A stretch of 64,000 bases of DNA from Alteromonas sp. V450. GTDB lineage: Bacteria; Pseudomonadota; Gammaproteobacteria; Enterobacterales; Alteromonadaceae. Below, piece after piece: positions 17,467-27,264 of this stretch. Location of the stretch: the NCBI RefSeq assembly GCF_001885075.1, contig NZ_MODU01000004.1, forward strand, positions 62,001 through 126,000. The letters run 5' to 3'. A model generated the notes under the pieces. It saw nothing but the letters and a program-made list of their open reading frames with translations. It ran no database searches and was not told the DNA's origin. The position numbers were made by a program, and so were the translations under genes. Within the stretch, counting starts at the first letter, position 1. Every line of letters starts with the position of its first letter.

Positions 17467-19566
17467 ATGCAGTTATCCGGTTATCTTCAGCGTTTCGATA
17501 AAAATCAGCTGCAAAAATTTACCAGCGGTTTGGGTGCGCCTATAGTACTACTGGCTATTATGGGTATGGTTATTTTACCCATGCCGCCTTTCCTTCTTGA
17601 TGTGCTGTTTAGTTTTAATATTGCGCTTTCACTAGTCATCATTCTCGTTGCCGTACTCACACAGCGTCCTGTTGACTTTGGCATTTTTCCCTTGGTTTTG
17701 TTAATCGCAACTGTACTGCGCCTTGCGTTAAACGTGGCTTCTACGCGAGTCGTATTGTTATATGGTCACGAAGGTGGTGACGCAGCAGGTAAAGTGATTG
17801 AGGCCTTCGGTGCAGTGGTTATCGGAGGCAACTACGCTGTAGGTATCGTAGTCTTTGCTATTTTGCTTATTATTAACTTTAAAGTAGTCACCGCTGGTGC
17901 TGGTAGAATATCTGAAGTGAGTGCTCGCTTTACGTTGGATGCCATGCCAGGAAAGCAAATGGCAATCGATGCAGATTTGAACGCAGGTTACATTGATCAG
18001 GAGCAAGCGCGACAAAGGAGAGAGGAGATAACGGCAGAGGCAGACTTCTATGGCTCGATGGATGGTGCGTCCAAATTTGTAAAAGGAGACGCTGTAGCAG
18101 GCCTATTTATCATGCTTATCAATATTGTTGGTGGGTTGTTCATAGGTATCATTCAGCATGATTTATCGTTCAGTAGCGCAATTGAAATCTACACCATATT
18201 AACCATTGGTGATGGACTGGTAGCGCAAATCCCGTCTTTATTACTTTCTGTGGCCACCGCGATAATCGTAACACGTGAAAATGAAACCCAAGAGATGGGC
18301 AAGGAAATACGCGGCCAGTTGGGCAATAATCAAGCGCTATATATATCGGCTGGTATTTTGTTCGTCATGGGGATTATCCCTGGTATGCCAAGCGTCGCGT
18401 TTTTGAGCTTCTCTTTCTTAATTGCGGGTTTAGCCTATTGGCAATCGACCGAAGCGAAAAAGAAGGCGGCCGAGCCTACAGCGTCAGATACAGTGGTGCA
18501 AAGTGAAGCGGCAGCGCCCGAAATTAAAGAGCTTGGTTGGGATGATGTGCAGCAAGTCGATACCATAGGATTGGAAGTTGGGTATCGTTTAATCCCCCTT
18601 GTAGACAAGTCGCAAGGTGGCGAGTTATTGACACGGATTAAAGGCGTTCGGAAAAAATTGTCACAGGAACTGGGTTTTCTTATCCCACCTGTTCATATAC
18701 GCGATAACCTTGATTTAGAGCCAAATACCTACACCATTGCCATGCTAGGGGTAACCATAGGTGATTCTCTTATTAGCCACGATGAAGAGTTGGCAATAAA
18801 CCCTGGCCAAGTGTTTGGCAAATTGGAAGGAAGAGCAACCAAAGATCCCGCTTTTGGTTTGGATGCAGTTTGGATAAAACCTAACAAGCGCGAGCACGCA
18901 CAGACATTAGGTTATACCGTTGTTGACGCTGCAACCGTGGTGGCGACTCATCTAAGCCAGTTGCTTACAAACAATGCTTATCAACTGCTTGGGCATGAAG
19001 AGGCGCAGCAGCTACTCGATATGTTAGCTAAACAACACCCTAAGTTGGTTGAAGGCCTAGTGCCAGATATTCTGCCTCTCAGTACCGTAGTGAAGGTGCT
19101 TCAAACACTTCTTTTCGAAGGCGTACCTATTCGTGACATGCGAACAATAGTACAGACATTGAGCGAGTATGGAACGCGTAGTCAAGACCCTGATGTATTG
19201 GTATCAGCTGTGCGTATTTCACTGAAGCGGCTTATCGTGCAAGAAATTACACAAGGCGCGAAAGAAATACCTGTCATAACCTTGGCGCCAGAGTTGGAAC
19301 AGATGTTGCACCAGTCTCTTCAAGCAGGTGGTGAAGATGGTGCTGGTATAGAACCTGGGTTGGCTGACAAGCTGCAAAAATCGTTACAGCAAGCAAGTCA
19401 ACAACAAGAGTTAGAGGGTGAACCATCGGTTCTTCTCACGTCGGGCATGCTACGACCAGTACTATCGCGCTTCTTAAAATATTCGGTTGTTGGGCTTCAT
19501 GTGCTGTCTTATCAAGAAGTGCCTGACGACAAACAAATAAAAATAGTCAGTTCGGTTGGTCAATAA
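17467..19566 (+). CDS. flhA: Flagellar export gate protein FlhA
   Basis: Largest export-gate membrane protein and substrate-docking platform. About eight N-terminal membrane helices (residues ~20-320) include the FHIPEP-family signatures LRLALNVASTRVVLL and GRISEVSARFTLDAMPGKQMAIDADLNAG (written here in part only), then a large cytoplasmic domain from ~residue 350. 699 residues, as expected. It begins the flhA-flhF-flhG-fliA unit; flhF follows after 30 bases. Confidence 0.96.
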   Translation: MQLSGYLQRFDKNQLQKFTSGLGAPIVLLAIMGMVILPMPPFLLDVLFSFNIALSLVIILVAVLTQRPVDFGIFPLVLLIATVLRLALNVASTRVVLLYGHEGGDAAGKVIEAFGAVVIGGNYAVGIVVFAILLIINFKVVTAGAGRISEVSARFTLDAMPGKQMAIDADLNAGYIDQEQARQRREEITAEADFYGSMDGASKFVKGDAVAGLFIMLINIVGGLFIGIIQHDLSFSSAIEIYTILTIGDGLVAQIPSLLLSVATAIIVTRENETQEMGKEIRGQLGNNQALYISAGILFVMGIIPGMPSVAFLSFSFLIAGLAYWQSTEAKKKAAEPTASDTVVQSEAAAPEIKELGWDDVQQVDTIGLEVGYRLIPLVDKSQGGELLTRIKGVRKKLSQELGFLIPPVHIRDNLDLEPNTYTIAMLGVTIGDSLISHDEELAINPGQVFGKLEGRATKDPAFGLDAVWIKPNKREHAQTLGYTVVDAATVVATHLSQLLTNNAYQLLGHEEAQQLLDMLAKQHPKLVEGLVPDILPLSTVVKVLQTLLFEGVPIRDMRTIVQTLSEYGTRSQDPDVLVSAVRISLKRLIVQEITQGAKEIPVITLAPELEQMLHQSLQAGGEDGAGIEPGLADKLQKSLQQASQQQELEGEPSVLLTSGMLRPVLSRFLKYSVVGLHVLSYQEVPDDKQIKIVSSVGQ

Positions 19567-19596
19567 TCTGACGAAAGGGTAATCGGAGAGTTTGCA

Positions 19597-20979
19597 ATGA
19601 AAATAAGACGTTTCTTTGGCAAAGATATGCGTGAAGCTTTAAGCCAAGTTAAAGCAGAACTTGGTAGCGATGCGGTCATTATGTCAAATCGCAAAGTAGC
19701 AGACGGCATAGAGTTGGTTGCGGCGTACGATAAAGAGCCAGAAGCTAAACTCTCTGTACCTAAAAAGGCAGTGCAAAACTTGGGACAAAAGTCGGTGCCG
19801 AGTTTGAGCGAAATTATTGGTGATGATGGTCCAGATAGCTTAAAAGCATTGCTTGAAAAGCAGCACAGCAGCGCGCCGTCATCTACCAGCCAACCATCTA
19901 ATGGTAACGCTAAGCAAGCGAATGATATTGCTGCTCACCTTGATTTCTCCGATGCATTTTTAGAGGAAATGGAAAGTCACAAAGAACGTGGTGCAGACCA
20001 CACTAATGCTACATTCCCTGAGCACCAAGCGTCGAGCATTGTAGAAGCTCCAGAGCAGCAGTCAGCTGAGCTCACGCAGATTAAAGAAGAGTTGGCATCG
20101 TTGAGAAACGTGCTTCAGTACCAGGTTGCGGACTTGATGGAAGCAAAGAATAAGCGTCAAAAGCCCGTGCATCAGTATTTAATCGCACGCTTAACAGATA
20201 TGGGCTTAAGCCAGGCACTAGCAACTCAATTGATTAACTATACACCAGCACATTACAATGAGAGAGACGCGTGGGTATATCTTCTTAACCTATTGGCTAA
20301 TCGCATAAATGTGACGGGCAACGATATACTTAGTGCACAAGGTGCAGTAGCGTTAGTTGGGCCGACTGGAACAGGAAAAACAACAACAGTAGCCAAGCTC
20401 GCAGCGCGTTATGCACAAAAATATGGCGCAGAGTCGGTGGCGATGATCACTATCGATACGTACAGAATTGCGGCGTTTGAACAGCTTGCAACATACGGAA
20501 AAATAATCGGTTGTACTGTTAAAAAAGCGCAGACCAGTGAAGAACTTGCAGATTTATTATTCCAACTTCGCCATAAGCGTCTAATATTGATTGACACGGC
20601 TGGTTTTAGTCAACGAGATAGCCGATTAATTAAACAAATAAAACAATTTGACAATGGTCAAATGCCAAATGTGAAAAAATATTTAGTTGCTCAGGCCAAT
20701 ACGCAATATCCTGCTTTACAGAGAATCATTCAAGCGTATGATGACGTTGAACTAAGTGGTTGTATTTTCACAAAGTTAGATGAGTGCTACTCTTTAGGAG
20801 AGGTACTAAGTGCGGCGGTTGAATACCAACTTCCGGTCAGTTATGTCACCGATGGTCAAAAAGTACCTGAAGATATAAAGATTGCCGAAGCGAAATCTCT
20901 CGTTTCTGCTGCAGCAAAGCTTTATAAAAAGTACAGTTTGAATCATACTAACGTTAACAGCGCAATTAAAACAGCATAG
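19597..20979 (+). CDS. flhF: Polar flagellar GTPase FlhF
   Basis: SRP-family GTPase that places the flagellum at the cell pole. A basic start (MKIRRFFGKDMREALSQVK) is followed by a long variable middle (residues 50-190) and the NG domain: P-loop GPTGTGKTT at 255-263, the DTYRIAAFEQL signature, DTAGFSQRD, and a TKLDE motif near residue 394. 460 residues. Together with flhG this implies a single or few polar flagella. Confidence 0.95.
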   Translation: MKIRRFFGKDMREALSQVKAELGSDAVIMSNRKVADGIELVAAYDKEPEAKLSVPKKAVQNLGQKSVPSLSEIIGDDGPDSLKALLEKQHSSAPSSTSQPSNGNAKQANDIAAHLDFSDAFLEEMESHKERGADHTNATFPEHQASSIVEAPEQQSAELTQIKEELASLRNVLQYQVADLMEAKNKRQKPVHQYLIARLTDMGLSQALATQLINYTPAHYNERDAWVYLLNLLANRINVTGNDILSAQGAVALVGPTGTGKTTTVAKLAARYAQKYGAESVAMITIDTYRIAAFEQLATYGKIIGCTVKKAQTSEELADLLFQLRHKRLILIDTAGFSQRDSRLIKQIKQFDNGQMPNVKKYLVAQANTQYPALQRIIQAYDDVELSGCIFTKLDECYSLGEVLSAAVEYQLPVSYVTDGQKVPEDIKIAEAKSLVSAAAKLYKKYSLNHTNVNSAIKTA

Positions 20980-20984
20980 GCAGT

Positions 20985-21851
20985 ATGGTTGACGATCAAG
21001 CGAGTAGCTTAAGAAAAATGAAGCAATCACGGTTAATCAAAGTTATCGCCGTCACTGGAGGAAAAGGTGGCGTCGGTAAAACAAATATTACGCTAAATAC
21101 CGCAATCGCTATGGCGAAGCAAGGTAAGCGCGTAATGGTACTTGATGCAGACTTGGGTCTTGCAAATGTCGACGTCATGCTTGGTTTACGTGTAGAGAAA
21201 AATCTCTCACACGTTTTATCGGGCGAATGTACTCTCGACGAGGTTTTGGTGACAGGGCCGCACGGCATCAAAATTGCCCCTGCAACGTCCGGCACGCAAT
21301 CCATGGCTGAACTATCTCCAACGCAGCATGCGGGGCTTATTAGAGCATTCAGTGAGCTGCGTTCGCAAATTGACGTCCTTATCGTTGATACTGCGGCAGG
21401 TATTTCAGACATGGTGCTAAGCTTCTCTAAAGCATCGCAGGACATAATGGTTGTTGTGTGTGACGAACCGACATCCCTTACTGATGCTTACGCACTGATT
21501 AAAATTTTGAATCGAGAGCACGGTGTGTTTCGTTTCAAAGTCGTTGCTAATATGGTTCGCGATATAAGAGAAGGGCAAGAGCTGTTTAGTAAGTTAAGCA
21601 AAGTGACGGGGCGTTTTCTCGATGTTGCGCTAGAATTAGTTGCAACAGTGCCATTTGATGAAAATATTCGCAAGGCCGTTAGGAAACAAACGGCCATTGT
21701 TGACGCTTATCCCGGGTCTCCTGCTGCAGTCGCTATCACACAGTTGGCGACAAAAGCGCTTACTTGGCCAATTCCGGCCCAGCCCGGTGGGCACTTAGAA
21801 TTTTTCATCGAGCAGTTAGTAGCAGATAAAGCAGTGGGAAATCAGCGTTGA
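20985..21851 (+). CDS. flhG: Flagellar number regulator FlhG (FleN), MinD-type ATPase
   Basis: Limits flagellar number by countering FlhF and, in relatives, by inhibiting FlrA/FleQ. The deviant Walker A is GGKGGVGKT around residues 25-33; LDADLGLANVDVMLGL and VDTAAGISDMVLSF follow. 288 residues, with an N-terminal extension carrying a DQASSLRKM segment similar to the FlhF-activating peptide of FlhG proteins. It starts 5 bases after flhF and its stop overlaps the fliA start by 4 bases. Confidence 0.95.
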   Translation: MVDDQASSLRKMKQSRLIKVIAVTGGKGGVGKTNITLNTAIAMAKQGKRVMVLDADLGLANVDVMLGLRVEKNLSHVLSGECTLDEVLVTGPHGIKIAPATSGTQSMAELSPTQHAGLIRAFSELRSQIDVLIVDTAAGISDMVLSFSKASQDIMVVVCDEPTSLTDAYALIKILNREHGVFRFKVVANMVRDIREGQELFSKLSKVTGRFLDVALELVATVPFDENIRKAVRKQTAIVDAYPGSPAAVAITQLATKALTWPIPAQPGGHLEFFIEQLVADKAVGNQR

Positions 21852-22579
21852 ATAGCAAAGCAGCCGCTTATCAACAACAGAATGACAAGTCGCAATTAGT
21901 CGAACGGCATGCACCGTTGGTTAAGCGAATTGCCCATCATTTAATGGCTCGTCTACCTGCAAGCGTGCTTGTGGATGACTTAATTCAGTCAGGAATGATT
22001 GGTCTTCTGGAAGCCGCAAGAAATTTTGACGGCTCGAAAGGTGCTAGTTTTGAAACCTTTGCCGGAATAAGAATTCGCGGCGCAATGCTTGATGAAATCC
22101 GCAAAGGTGATTGGACACCTCGGTCGGTCCATCGAAATGGCCGAGCGATAACTGAAGCCATCTCACAAGTCGAGAGTGAAACAGGGCGAGATGCCAGAGA
22201 TTCTGATATTGCTGCTAAACTCAATGTAAGTTTGCAGGATTATCACCAAATGCTAAACGAAGTGAATGCTGGTAAGTTAGTCGGCATTGAGGATTTAGGT
22301 GTTTCCGAGGACGTTATTTCCACTGAACGAAACAAAGGAAGTGACGCGCCGCTTGAAGACCTTATGCAGGGGGCTTTTCAGAAAGCGTTGGCCCATGCAA
22401 TAACGACTCTGCCAGAGCGAGAGGCAATAGTGCTCTCTCTTTACTACGATGAAGAGCTTAACCTGAGAGAAATAGGTGAAGTTCTCGATGTGAGTGAGTC
22501 GAGAGTTAGTCAAATTCATAGTCAGGCCATGTTAAAACTTAAATCACGAATGAAGTCGTGGCAAGCTGACGAAGAATAG
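21848..22579 (+). CDS. fliA: RNA polymerase sigma-28 factor FliA
   Basis: Sigma factor for late flagellar and chemotaxis genes. Regions 2 (LVKRIAHHLMARLP, DDLIQSGMIGLLEA), 3 and 4 (LPEREAIVLSLYYDEELNLREIGEVL, SESRVSQIHSQAMLKL) are all visible. It starts at TTG 21848, overlapping the flhG stop (TTGA), so translation is probably coupled to flhG. 243 residues. Confidence 0.95.
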   Translation: MNSKAAAYQQQNDKSQLVERHAPLVKRIAHHLMARLPASVLVDDLIQSGMIGLLEAARNFDGSKGASFETFAGIRIRGAMLDEIRKGDWTPRSVHRNGRAITEAISQVESETGRDARDSDIAAKLNVSLQDYHQMLNEVNAGKLVGIEDLGVSEDVISTERNKGSDAPLEDLMQGAFQKALAHAITTLPEREAIVLSLYYDEELNLREIGEVLDVSESRVSQIHSQAMLKLKSRMKSWQADEE

Positions 22580-22615
22580 ATATTAATAACAATTAACCCC
22601 TCATTGGAGGCTATT

Positions 22616-22999
22616 TTGGATAAGAGCATGAAGATTCTCGTGGTTGACGATTTTTCAACTATGAGACGTATCATCAAAAACCTATTAAAAGATCTGGGTT
22701 TCTCCAACATCCAGGAAGCAGATGATGGCAGCACTGCGCTGCCTATGTTGCAACAAGGTGATTTTGATTTTGTTGTTACAGACTGGAACATGCCAGGAAT
22801 GCAAGGTATCGATTTATTAAGAGCGATTCGCGCTGACGATAAGTTGAAGCACCTTCCCGTTTTAATGGTAACGGCTGAAGCTAAAAAAGAGCAAATCGTT
22901 GCGGCTGCTCAAGCAGGTGTTAACGGATATGTGGTGAAGCCTTTTACTGCCGCAACACTGAAAGAAAAGTTAGATAAAATTTTCGAACGTTTAGGTTGA
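22616..22999 (+). CDS. cheY: Chemotaxis response regulator CheY
   Basis: Single receiver domain that carries the signal from CheA to FliM. The start is put at TTG 22616 (127 residues, [13 protein letters not shown]) because TTGGAGG at 22604-22610 is spaced for it; an ATG at 22628 would trim four residues. Asp11/Asp12 and phospho-acceptor Asp56 ([12 protein letters not shown]) are in place, as are the Thr/Ala of [10 protein letters not shown] and the Lys of VVKPF. Confidence 0.93.
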   Translation: MDKSMKILVVDDFSTMRRIIKNLLKDLGFSNIQEADDGSTALPMLQQGDFDFVVTDWNMPGMQGIDLLRAIRADDKLKHLPVLMVTAEAKKEQIVAAAQAGVNGYVVKPFTAATLKEKLDKIFERLG

Positions 23000-23033
23000 T
23001 CCAGACGCTCACCAGAGAAACGAGGTTTACTGG

Positions 23034-23789
23034 ATGACTACGAATGTAAACGTTCCAATTTCCTTGGAAGAAGCAAAACAGCTCGTTGCCTATCTCGAAG
23101 AGGGCGACAACGCTTCTGCCAATGCGCTTCTTGAAGCCGCTTCAATGAAAGAAAACGTGGAGTTATTTGCTGAGGTAGGCAAGCTTACTCGTCAACTTCA
23201 TGACGCGCTTAATAACTTCCAAATTGACGACCGTATTAAGAATCTAGCGAATGATGATATTCCAGATGCGCAGTCTCGTCTTACATATGTAATTGAAGAA
23301 ACTGAAAAAGCTGCTAATACTACTATGGACGCTGTTGAAGCAAGCATGCCGATAGCTGAAACGCTTTCGACTCGGATTGAAAAAGTGATGCCTGAGTGGA
23401 AAAAGCTCATGAATCGTCAAATCGAGCTCGGCGAGTTTAAGGCTTTGTGTGCTGACTTAGACGAATTGTTGGAAGACGGATCTGTACAGTCGGCTAAACT
23501 TACACAGTTGCTCACAGAAGTATTAATGGCGCAAGGTTATCAGGATTTAACGGGGCAAGTAATTCGCCGCGTAATTGACTTGGTAAAAGAAGTCGAAGAC
23601 AGCTTGGTAAATATGCTGACTATGTTTGGTGAGCGCGAGAGTTCAGATCAAGCTAAACCATCTAGCGTTAAGGCCGATAAGATTGATGGTGTTGAGGCAG
23701 AAGGCCCAATCATTGATGCGGATGAACGAGATGATGTTGTATCTGGCCAAGATGATGTTGATGACCTTTTGTCTAGCTTAGGTTTTTAG
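23034..23789 (+). CDS. cheZ: CheY-P phosphatase CheZ
   Basis: Removes the phosphate from CheY-P. A mostly helical protein of 251 residues; the catalytic-helix signature YQDLTGQVIRRVIDLV lies near residue 170, and the C-terminal CheY-binding peptide ends DDVDDLLSSLGF. It sits between cheY and cheA, 12 bases before cheA. Confidence 0.94.
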   Translation: MTTNVNVPISLEEAKQLVAYLEEGDNASANALLEAASMKENVELFAEVGKLTRQLHDALNNFQIDDRIKNLANDDIPDAQSRLTYVIEETEKAANTTMDAVEASMPIAETLSTRIEKVMPEWKKLMNRQIELGEFKALCADLDELLEDGSVQSAKLTQLLTEVLMAQGYQDLTGQVIRRVIDLVKEVEDSLVNMLTMFGERESSDQAKPSSVKADKIDGVEAEGPIIDADERDDVVSGQDDVDDLLSSLGF

Positions 23790-23801
23790 GGGAGCGGGCG
23801 C

Positions 23802-26069
23802 ATGTCGTTTGATGTTGACGAGGATATATTACAGGACTTTCTGGTTGAGGCCGGAGAGATACTTGAACAATTACAAGAACAGCTCGTTGATCTTGAAAAC
23901 AATCCTGAAGATGCGGATTTGCTTAACGCAATATTCCGTGGCTACCACACTGTAAAAGGTGGTGCAGGTTTTCTCTCACTGACAGAGCTAGTAGAAATCT
24001 GTCACGGGGCTGAGAACGTTTTCGACGTTATGAGGAATGGACAAAGAACACTCACACCTGAGTTGATGGACATTATCTTGCAAGCGACAGATGTCGTCGT
24101 TGAAATGTTTGAACGTGTTAAGGCTCGCGAACCTCTTGAGCCGGCTGATGCGCATCTCGTTGATATTCTTCATAAACTTAGCCGCCCTGAATCCCCCGAT
24201 GAACATATTTTTGACGGTCAACAGAGCGAGGAACCCGAACCAACACCGGTTGAGGAAGAGTTAACCCTTGAAGAAGACGTATCAACGCCTGCGCCCTCTG
24301 AAGAGGCCAGCGGTGGTATTGACGAAATAACAGAAGACGAATTCGAAGCGTTATTAGATGAACTGCACGGTTCAGGTGCGCCTGGTCAGAAAGCTGAAGC
24401 GCCGGAGGCAACAAATGCAACGGTTGCGCCGCCTTCAACCAATGCATCAAGTGACAGTGATGATATCACCGATGAAGAGTTTGAAGCGCTACTAGACGAC
24501 CTTCACGGAAAAGGTAAGTTCAGCAGCAATGAAGTGAGCTCATCTGAGTCGACGCCAGCACCTGCAACCACGCCGTCTAATACGGGTGACAGTGAAGAAA
24601 TCACCGACGATGAATTTGAGGCGTTGCTAGACCAGCTTCATGGCTCCGGTAAAGGACCATCCAAGCAAACACCTACAGCGTCAACCGCGTCTGAACCGCC
24701 TGTCGATAAAGCAGCGACTGAGGCTGTTCAAAAAGCTAAGCAAGCAGCACCTAAAGCACCGCCATCTTCAGGAAATACCGCTGCGGCTAAAAGCAGTGGA
24801 GCCACAGCTAGTGCACCATCAAAACCAGGCTCTACCTCATCAGGGGCCGCTAAACCAGCAGCCAAAAAAGATGAAAAGAAAGCTGCACCAGCAGCACCAC
24901 AAGCAGAAACAACAGTACGGGTGGACACGAAACGACTAGACCAAATCATGAACATGGTTGGTGAGCTTGTGTTGGTAAGAAACCGCTTGCTGAGTTTAGG
25001 TATCAATAGCAACGATGAAAGTATGTCAAAAGCTATAGCAAACCTAGACGTAGTAACAGGTGATCTTCAGGGTGCGGTGATGAAAACGCGCATGCAGCCA
25101 ATCAAGAAAGTTTTTGGTCGCTTTCCTCGCGTTGTACGAGACCTGGCGAGAAGCCTGAAAAAAGAGATCACGCTTGAGCTTGTTGGTGAAGAAACAGATT
25201 TAGATAAAAACCTCGTTGAGGCACTGGCAGACCCTCTTGTGCACTTGGTCAGGAATTCAGTTGACCACGGTATTGAAATGCCTGATGACCGAGCGGCGGC
25301 CGGAAAACCGAGAATGGGTACTGTGCAGCTGTCGGCATCACAAGAAGGCGACCATATACTGCTTACTATCGAAGATGATGGTAAGGGGATGGACCCAGAA
25401 AAGTTAAAAGAAATCGCGATAAGTCGAGGGGTGTTAGATGCAGACGCAGCAGCACGTATGTCTGATGTAGAAGCGTTTAATCTTATTTTTGCACCTGGGT
25501 TTTCAACTAAGACTGAAATTAGCGATATTTCTGGCCGCGGCGTTGGTATGGATGTGGTGAAAACCAAAATCAACCAACTAAACGGTACGGTCAATATTGA
25601 TTCTCAGCTTGGGAAAGGCACGCGGTTAGACATTAAAGTTCCACTCACGCTTGCTATCCTTCCGACCTTAATGATTGTTGTAGGTAAGCAAACCTTTGCG
25701 TTACCATTAGGCGCAGTGAACGAAATTATCAACATGGACATCAAGAAAACCAATACGGTTGATGGTCAGCTGACAATGATAGTTCGTTCTAAAGCAATCC
25801 CACTCTTTTTCCTTGGTGAGTGGTTGATACGCGGTCCAAAAAATATAAACAGAGAAAAGGGACACGTTGTCGTTGTGCAAATAGGCACGCAACAGGTAGG
25901 CTTTGTGGTGGACGCGTTAATAGGCCAAGAAGAAGTAGTAATAAAGCCGTTGGATGCTTTGCTCCAGGGTACGCCCGGAATGGCAGGCGCAACAATTACA
26001 TCGGATGGCGGGATTGCACTTATTTTAGATATTCCAAGCCTTTTGAAACGGTATGCGCGTAAGCCTTAG
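23802..26069 (+). CDS. cheA: Chemotaxis histidine kinase CheA
   Basis: Receptor-coupled kinase phosphorylating CheY and CheB. The P1/Hpt domain has His49 (FRGYHTVKGGAGF). Residues ~130-370 are an acidic and Ala/Pro/Ser-rich linker with no recognisable P2 domain; within it a 17-residue motif recurs three times (see repeat entry). Then come P3 dimerisation (TVRVDTKRLDQIMNMVGELV), the P4 kinase (VHLVRNSVDHGIE, DDGKGMD, GRGVGMDVVK) and the P5/CheW-like domain. 755 residues, normal for the polar CheA of marine gammaproteobacteria. GGGGAG lies before the ATG. Confidence 0.96.
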   Translation: MSFDVDEDILQDFLVEAGEILEQLQEQLVDLENNPEDADLLNAIFRGYHTVKGGAGFLSLTELVEICHGAENVFDVMRNGQRTLTPELMDIILQATDVVVEMFERVKAREPLEPADAHLVDILHKLSRPESPDEHIFDGQQSEEPEPTPVEEELTLEEDVSTPAPSEEASGGIDEITEDEFEALLDELHGSGAPGQKAEAPEATNATVAPPSTNASSDSDDITDEEFEALLDDLHGKGKFSSNEVSSSESTPAPATTPSNTGDSEEITDDEFEALLDQLHGSGKGPSKQTPTASTASEPPVDKAATEAVQKAKQAAPKAPPSSGNTAAAKSSGATASAPSKPGSTSSGAAKPAAKKDEKKAAPAAPQAETTVRVDTKRLDQIMNMVGELVLVRNRLLSLGINSNDESMSKAIANLDVVTGDLQGAVMKTRMQPIKKVFGRFPRVVRDLARSLKKEITLELVGEETDLDKNLVEALADPLVHLVRNSVDHGIEMPDDRAAAGKPRMGTVQLSASQEGDHILLTIEDDGKGMDPEKLKEIAISRGVLDADAAARMSDVEAFNLIFAPGFSTKTEISDISGRGVGMDVVKTKINQLNGTVNIDSQLGKGTRLDIKVPLTLAILPTLMIVVGKQTFALPLGAVNEIINMDIKKTNTVDGQLTMIVRSKAIPLFFLGEWLIRGPKNINREKGHVVVVQIGTQQVGFVVDALIGQEEVVIKPLDALLQGTPGMAGATITSDGGIALILDIPSLLKRYARKP
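24321..24644 (+). repeat. Three-copy 17-residue motif in the CheA linker
   Basis: Encoded protein repeats at CheA residues 174-190, 220-236 and 265-281 (bases 24321-24371, 24459-24509 and 24594-24644). All share the core ITxxEFEALLDxLHG, preceded by acidic residues and spaced 45-46 residues apart by Ser/Thr/Pro/Ala-rich filler. A conserved helix in a disordered linker points to a protein-docking site. In Vibrio the equivalent linker holds the ParP-binding LID region; the assignment here is inference. Confidence 0.8.
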
Positions 26070-26106
26070 CCGAGAGGCTTTGGCAACCCAATAGGAATAA
26101 CAATCC

Positions 26107-27243
26107 ATGGTCTTTAAAGTCCTGGTCGTGGACGATTCTACCTTTTATCGTCGCCGAGTGAGAGAGATTCTCGACGACGATAGAGAATTAGAAGTAGTAG
26201 GCGAGGCGCGCAACGGTCGTGATGCCCTCGATAAAATTGAATTACTAAAACCTGACGTGGTAACGATGGACGTTGAAATGCCGGTGATGGACGGTATTTC
26301 GGCGGTAAAAGCTATTATGGATAAGCGACCAACGCCTATCTTAATGTTTTCATCGTTAACGCATCACGGTGCACAGGCAACGTTAGATGCACTCGAGGCG
26401 GGTGCCTTAGATTTTTTGCCCAAAAAATTTGAAGATATTGCGCAAGATAGAAGAGACGCAAGCCGGCTATTGTGTACAAAGGTTCGCTTAATTGCCCGAA
26501 GAGGTGTTGGGCTGAAGCGTCCAGCATTCAGGCTGACAGAGACGCGAAAGCTTCCTGAAAATGCACCAAAACCGGCGTTTTTTAAAACGTCAGGGCTGCT
26601 TTCCGGCCACCTAGACGGCGCTAAGCAGCCAACAGTCTCCTCAGTCCGCGCTTCGGGCAAGTCGTATAAATGTCTCGCGATTGGTGCGTCTACTGGAGGA
26701 CCTGTAGCGCTTCAGAAAGTATTGTCGCCATTGCCGTCGGAGTTTCCATATCCCATCATTCTTGTGCAACACATGCCAGGTACCTTTACTAGCGCATTCG
26801 CACAACGTTTGGACGCAAACTGTGATATACACGTTAAAGAAGCTGAAAACGGTGATATTTTAAAGCCTGGTCATGCCTATCTTGCGCCCGGTGGAAAGCA
26901 GATGATAGTCGAGGCGGTCGGGGTCCAACATCGAGTAGTCATTACTGATGCAAACCCAAGCGATAAAGTGAGCTATAAACCCAGCGTTGACCTGACCTTT
27001 TCCTCATTAGCAAACGTATTTGGTGGCGATGTACTCGGCGTAATTTTGACTGGAATGGGAGCCGATGGACGGGAAGGGTGTCGTGCATTAAAAGAGAAGG
27101 GAGCGACGATTTGGGCGCAAGATCAAGATTCCTGTGTTGTTTATGGAATGCCTCAGGCTGTTGCTGTGGCAAATATATCGTCTAAAAGCATCAATATAGA
27201 CGACATTGGCACATGCGTAAAAACTGAAATGCGACAGCGTTGA
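26107..27243 (+). CDS. cheB: Chemoreceptor methylesterase/glutamine deamidase CheB
   Basis: Adaptation enzyme removing methyl groups from chemoreceptors. Receiver domain with Asp10/Asp11 region and phospho-acceptor Asp55 (VTMDVEMPVMDG), a linker (~135-185), then the catalytic domain with Ser195 in IGASTGGP, His222 in QHMPG and the Asp of TGMGADG. 378 residues. AGGAAT lies before the ATG at 26107. No cheR is seen in the window. Confidence 0.95.
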   Translation: MVFKVLVVDDSTFYRRRVREILDDDRELEVVGEARNGRDALDKIELLKPDVVTMDVEMPVMDGISAVKAIMDKRPTPILMFSSLTHHGAQATLDALEAGALDFLPKKFEDIAQDRRDASRLLCTKVRLIARRGVGLKRPAFRLTETRKLPENAPKPAFFKTSGLLSGHLDGAKQPTVSSVRASGKSYKCLAIGASTGGPVALQKVLSPLPSEFPYPIILVQHMPGTFTSAFAQRLDANCDIHVKEAENGDILKPGHAYLAPGGKQMIVEAVGVQHRVVITDANPSDKVSYKPSVDLTFSSLANVFGGDVLGVILTGMGADGREGCRALKEKGATIWAQDQDSCVVYGMPQAVAVANISSKSINIDDIGTCVKTEMRQR

Positions 27244-27264
27244 TAGCGCTTACGGAATTTAAAT

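Noticed and set aside
25067..25594. Minus-strand 175-codon frame inside cheA
   Set aside because: Antisense to the conserved CheA kinase core; composition typical of a shadow frame.
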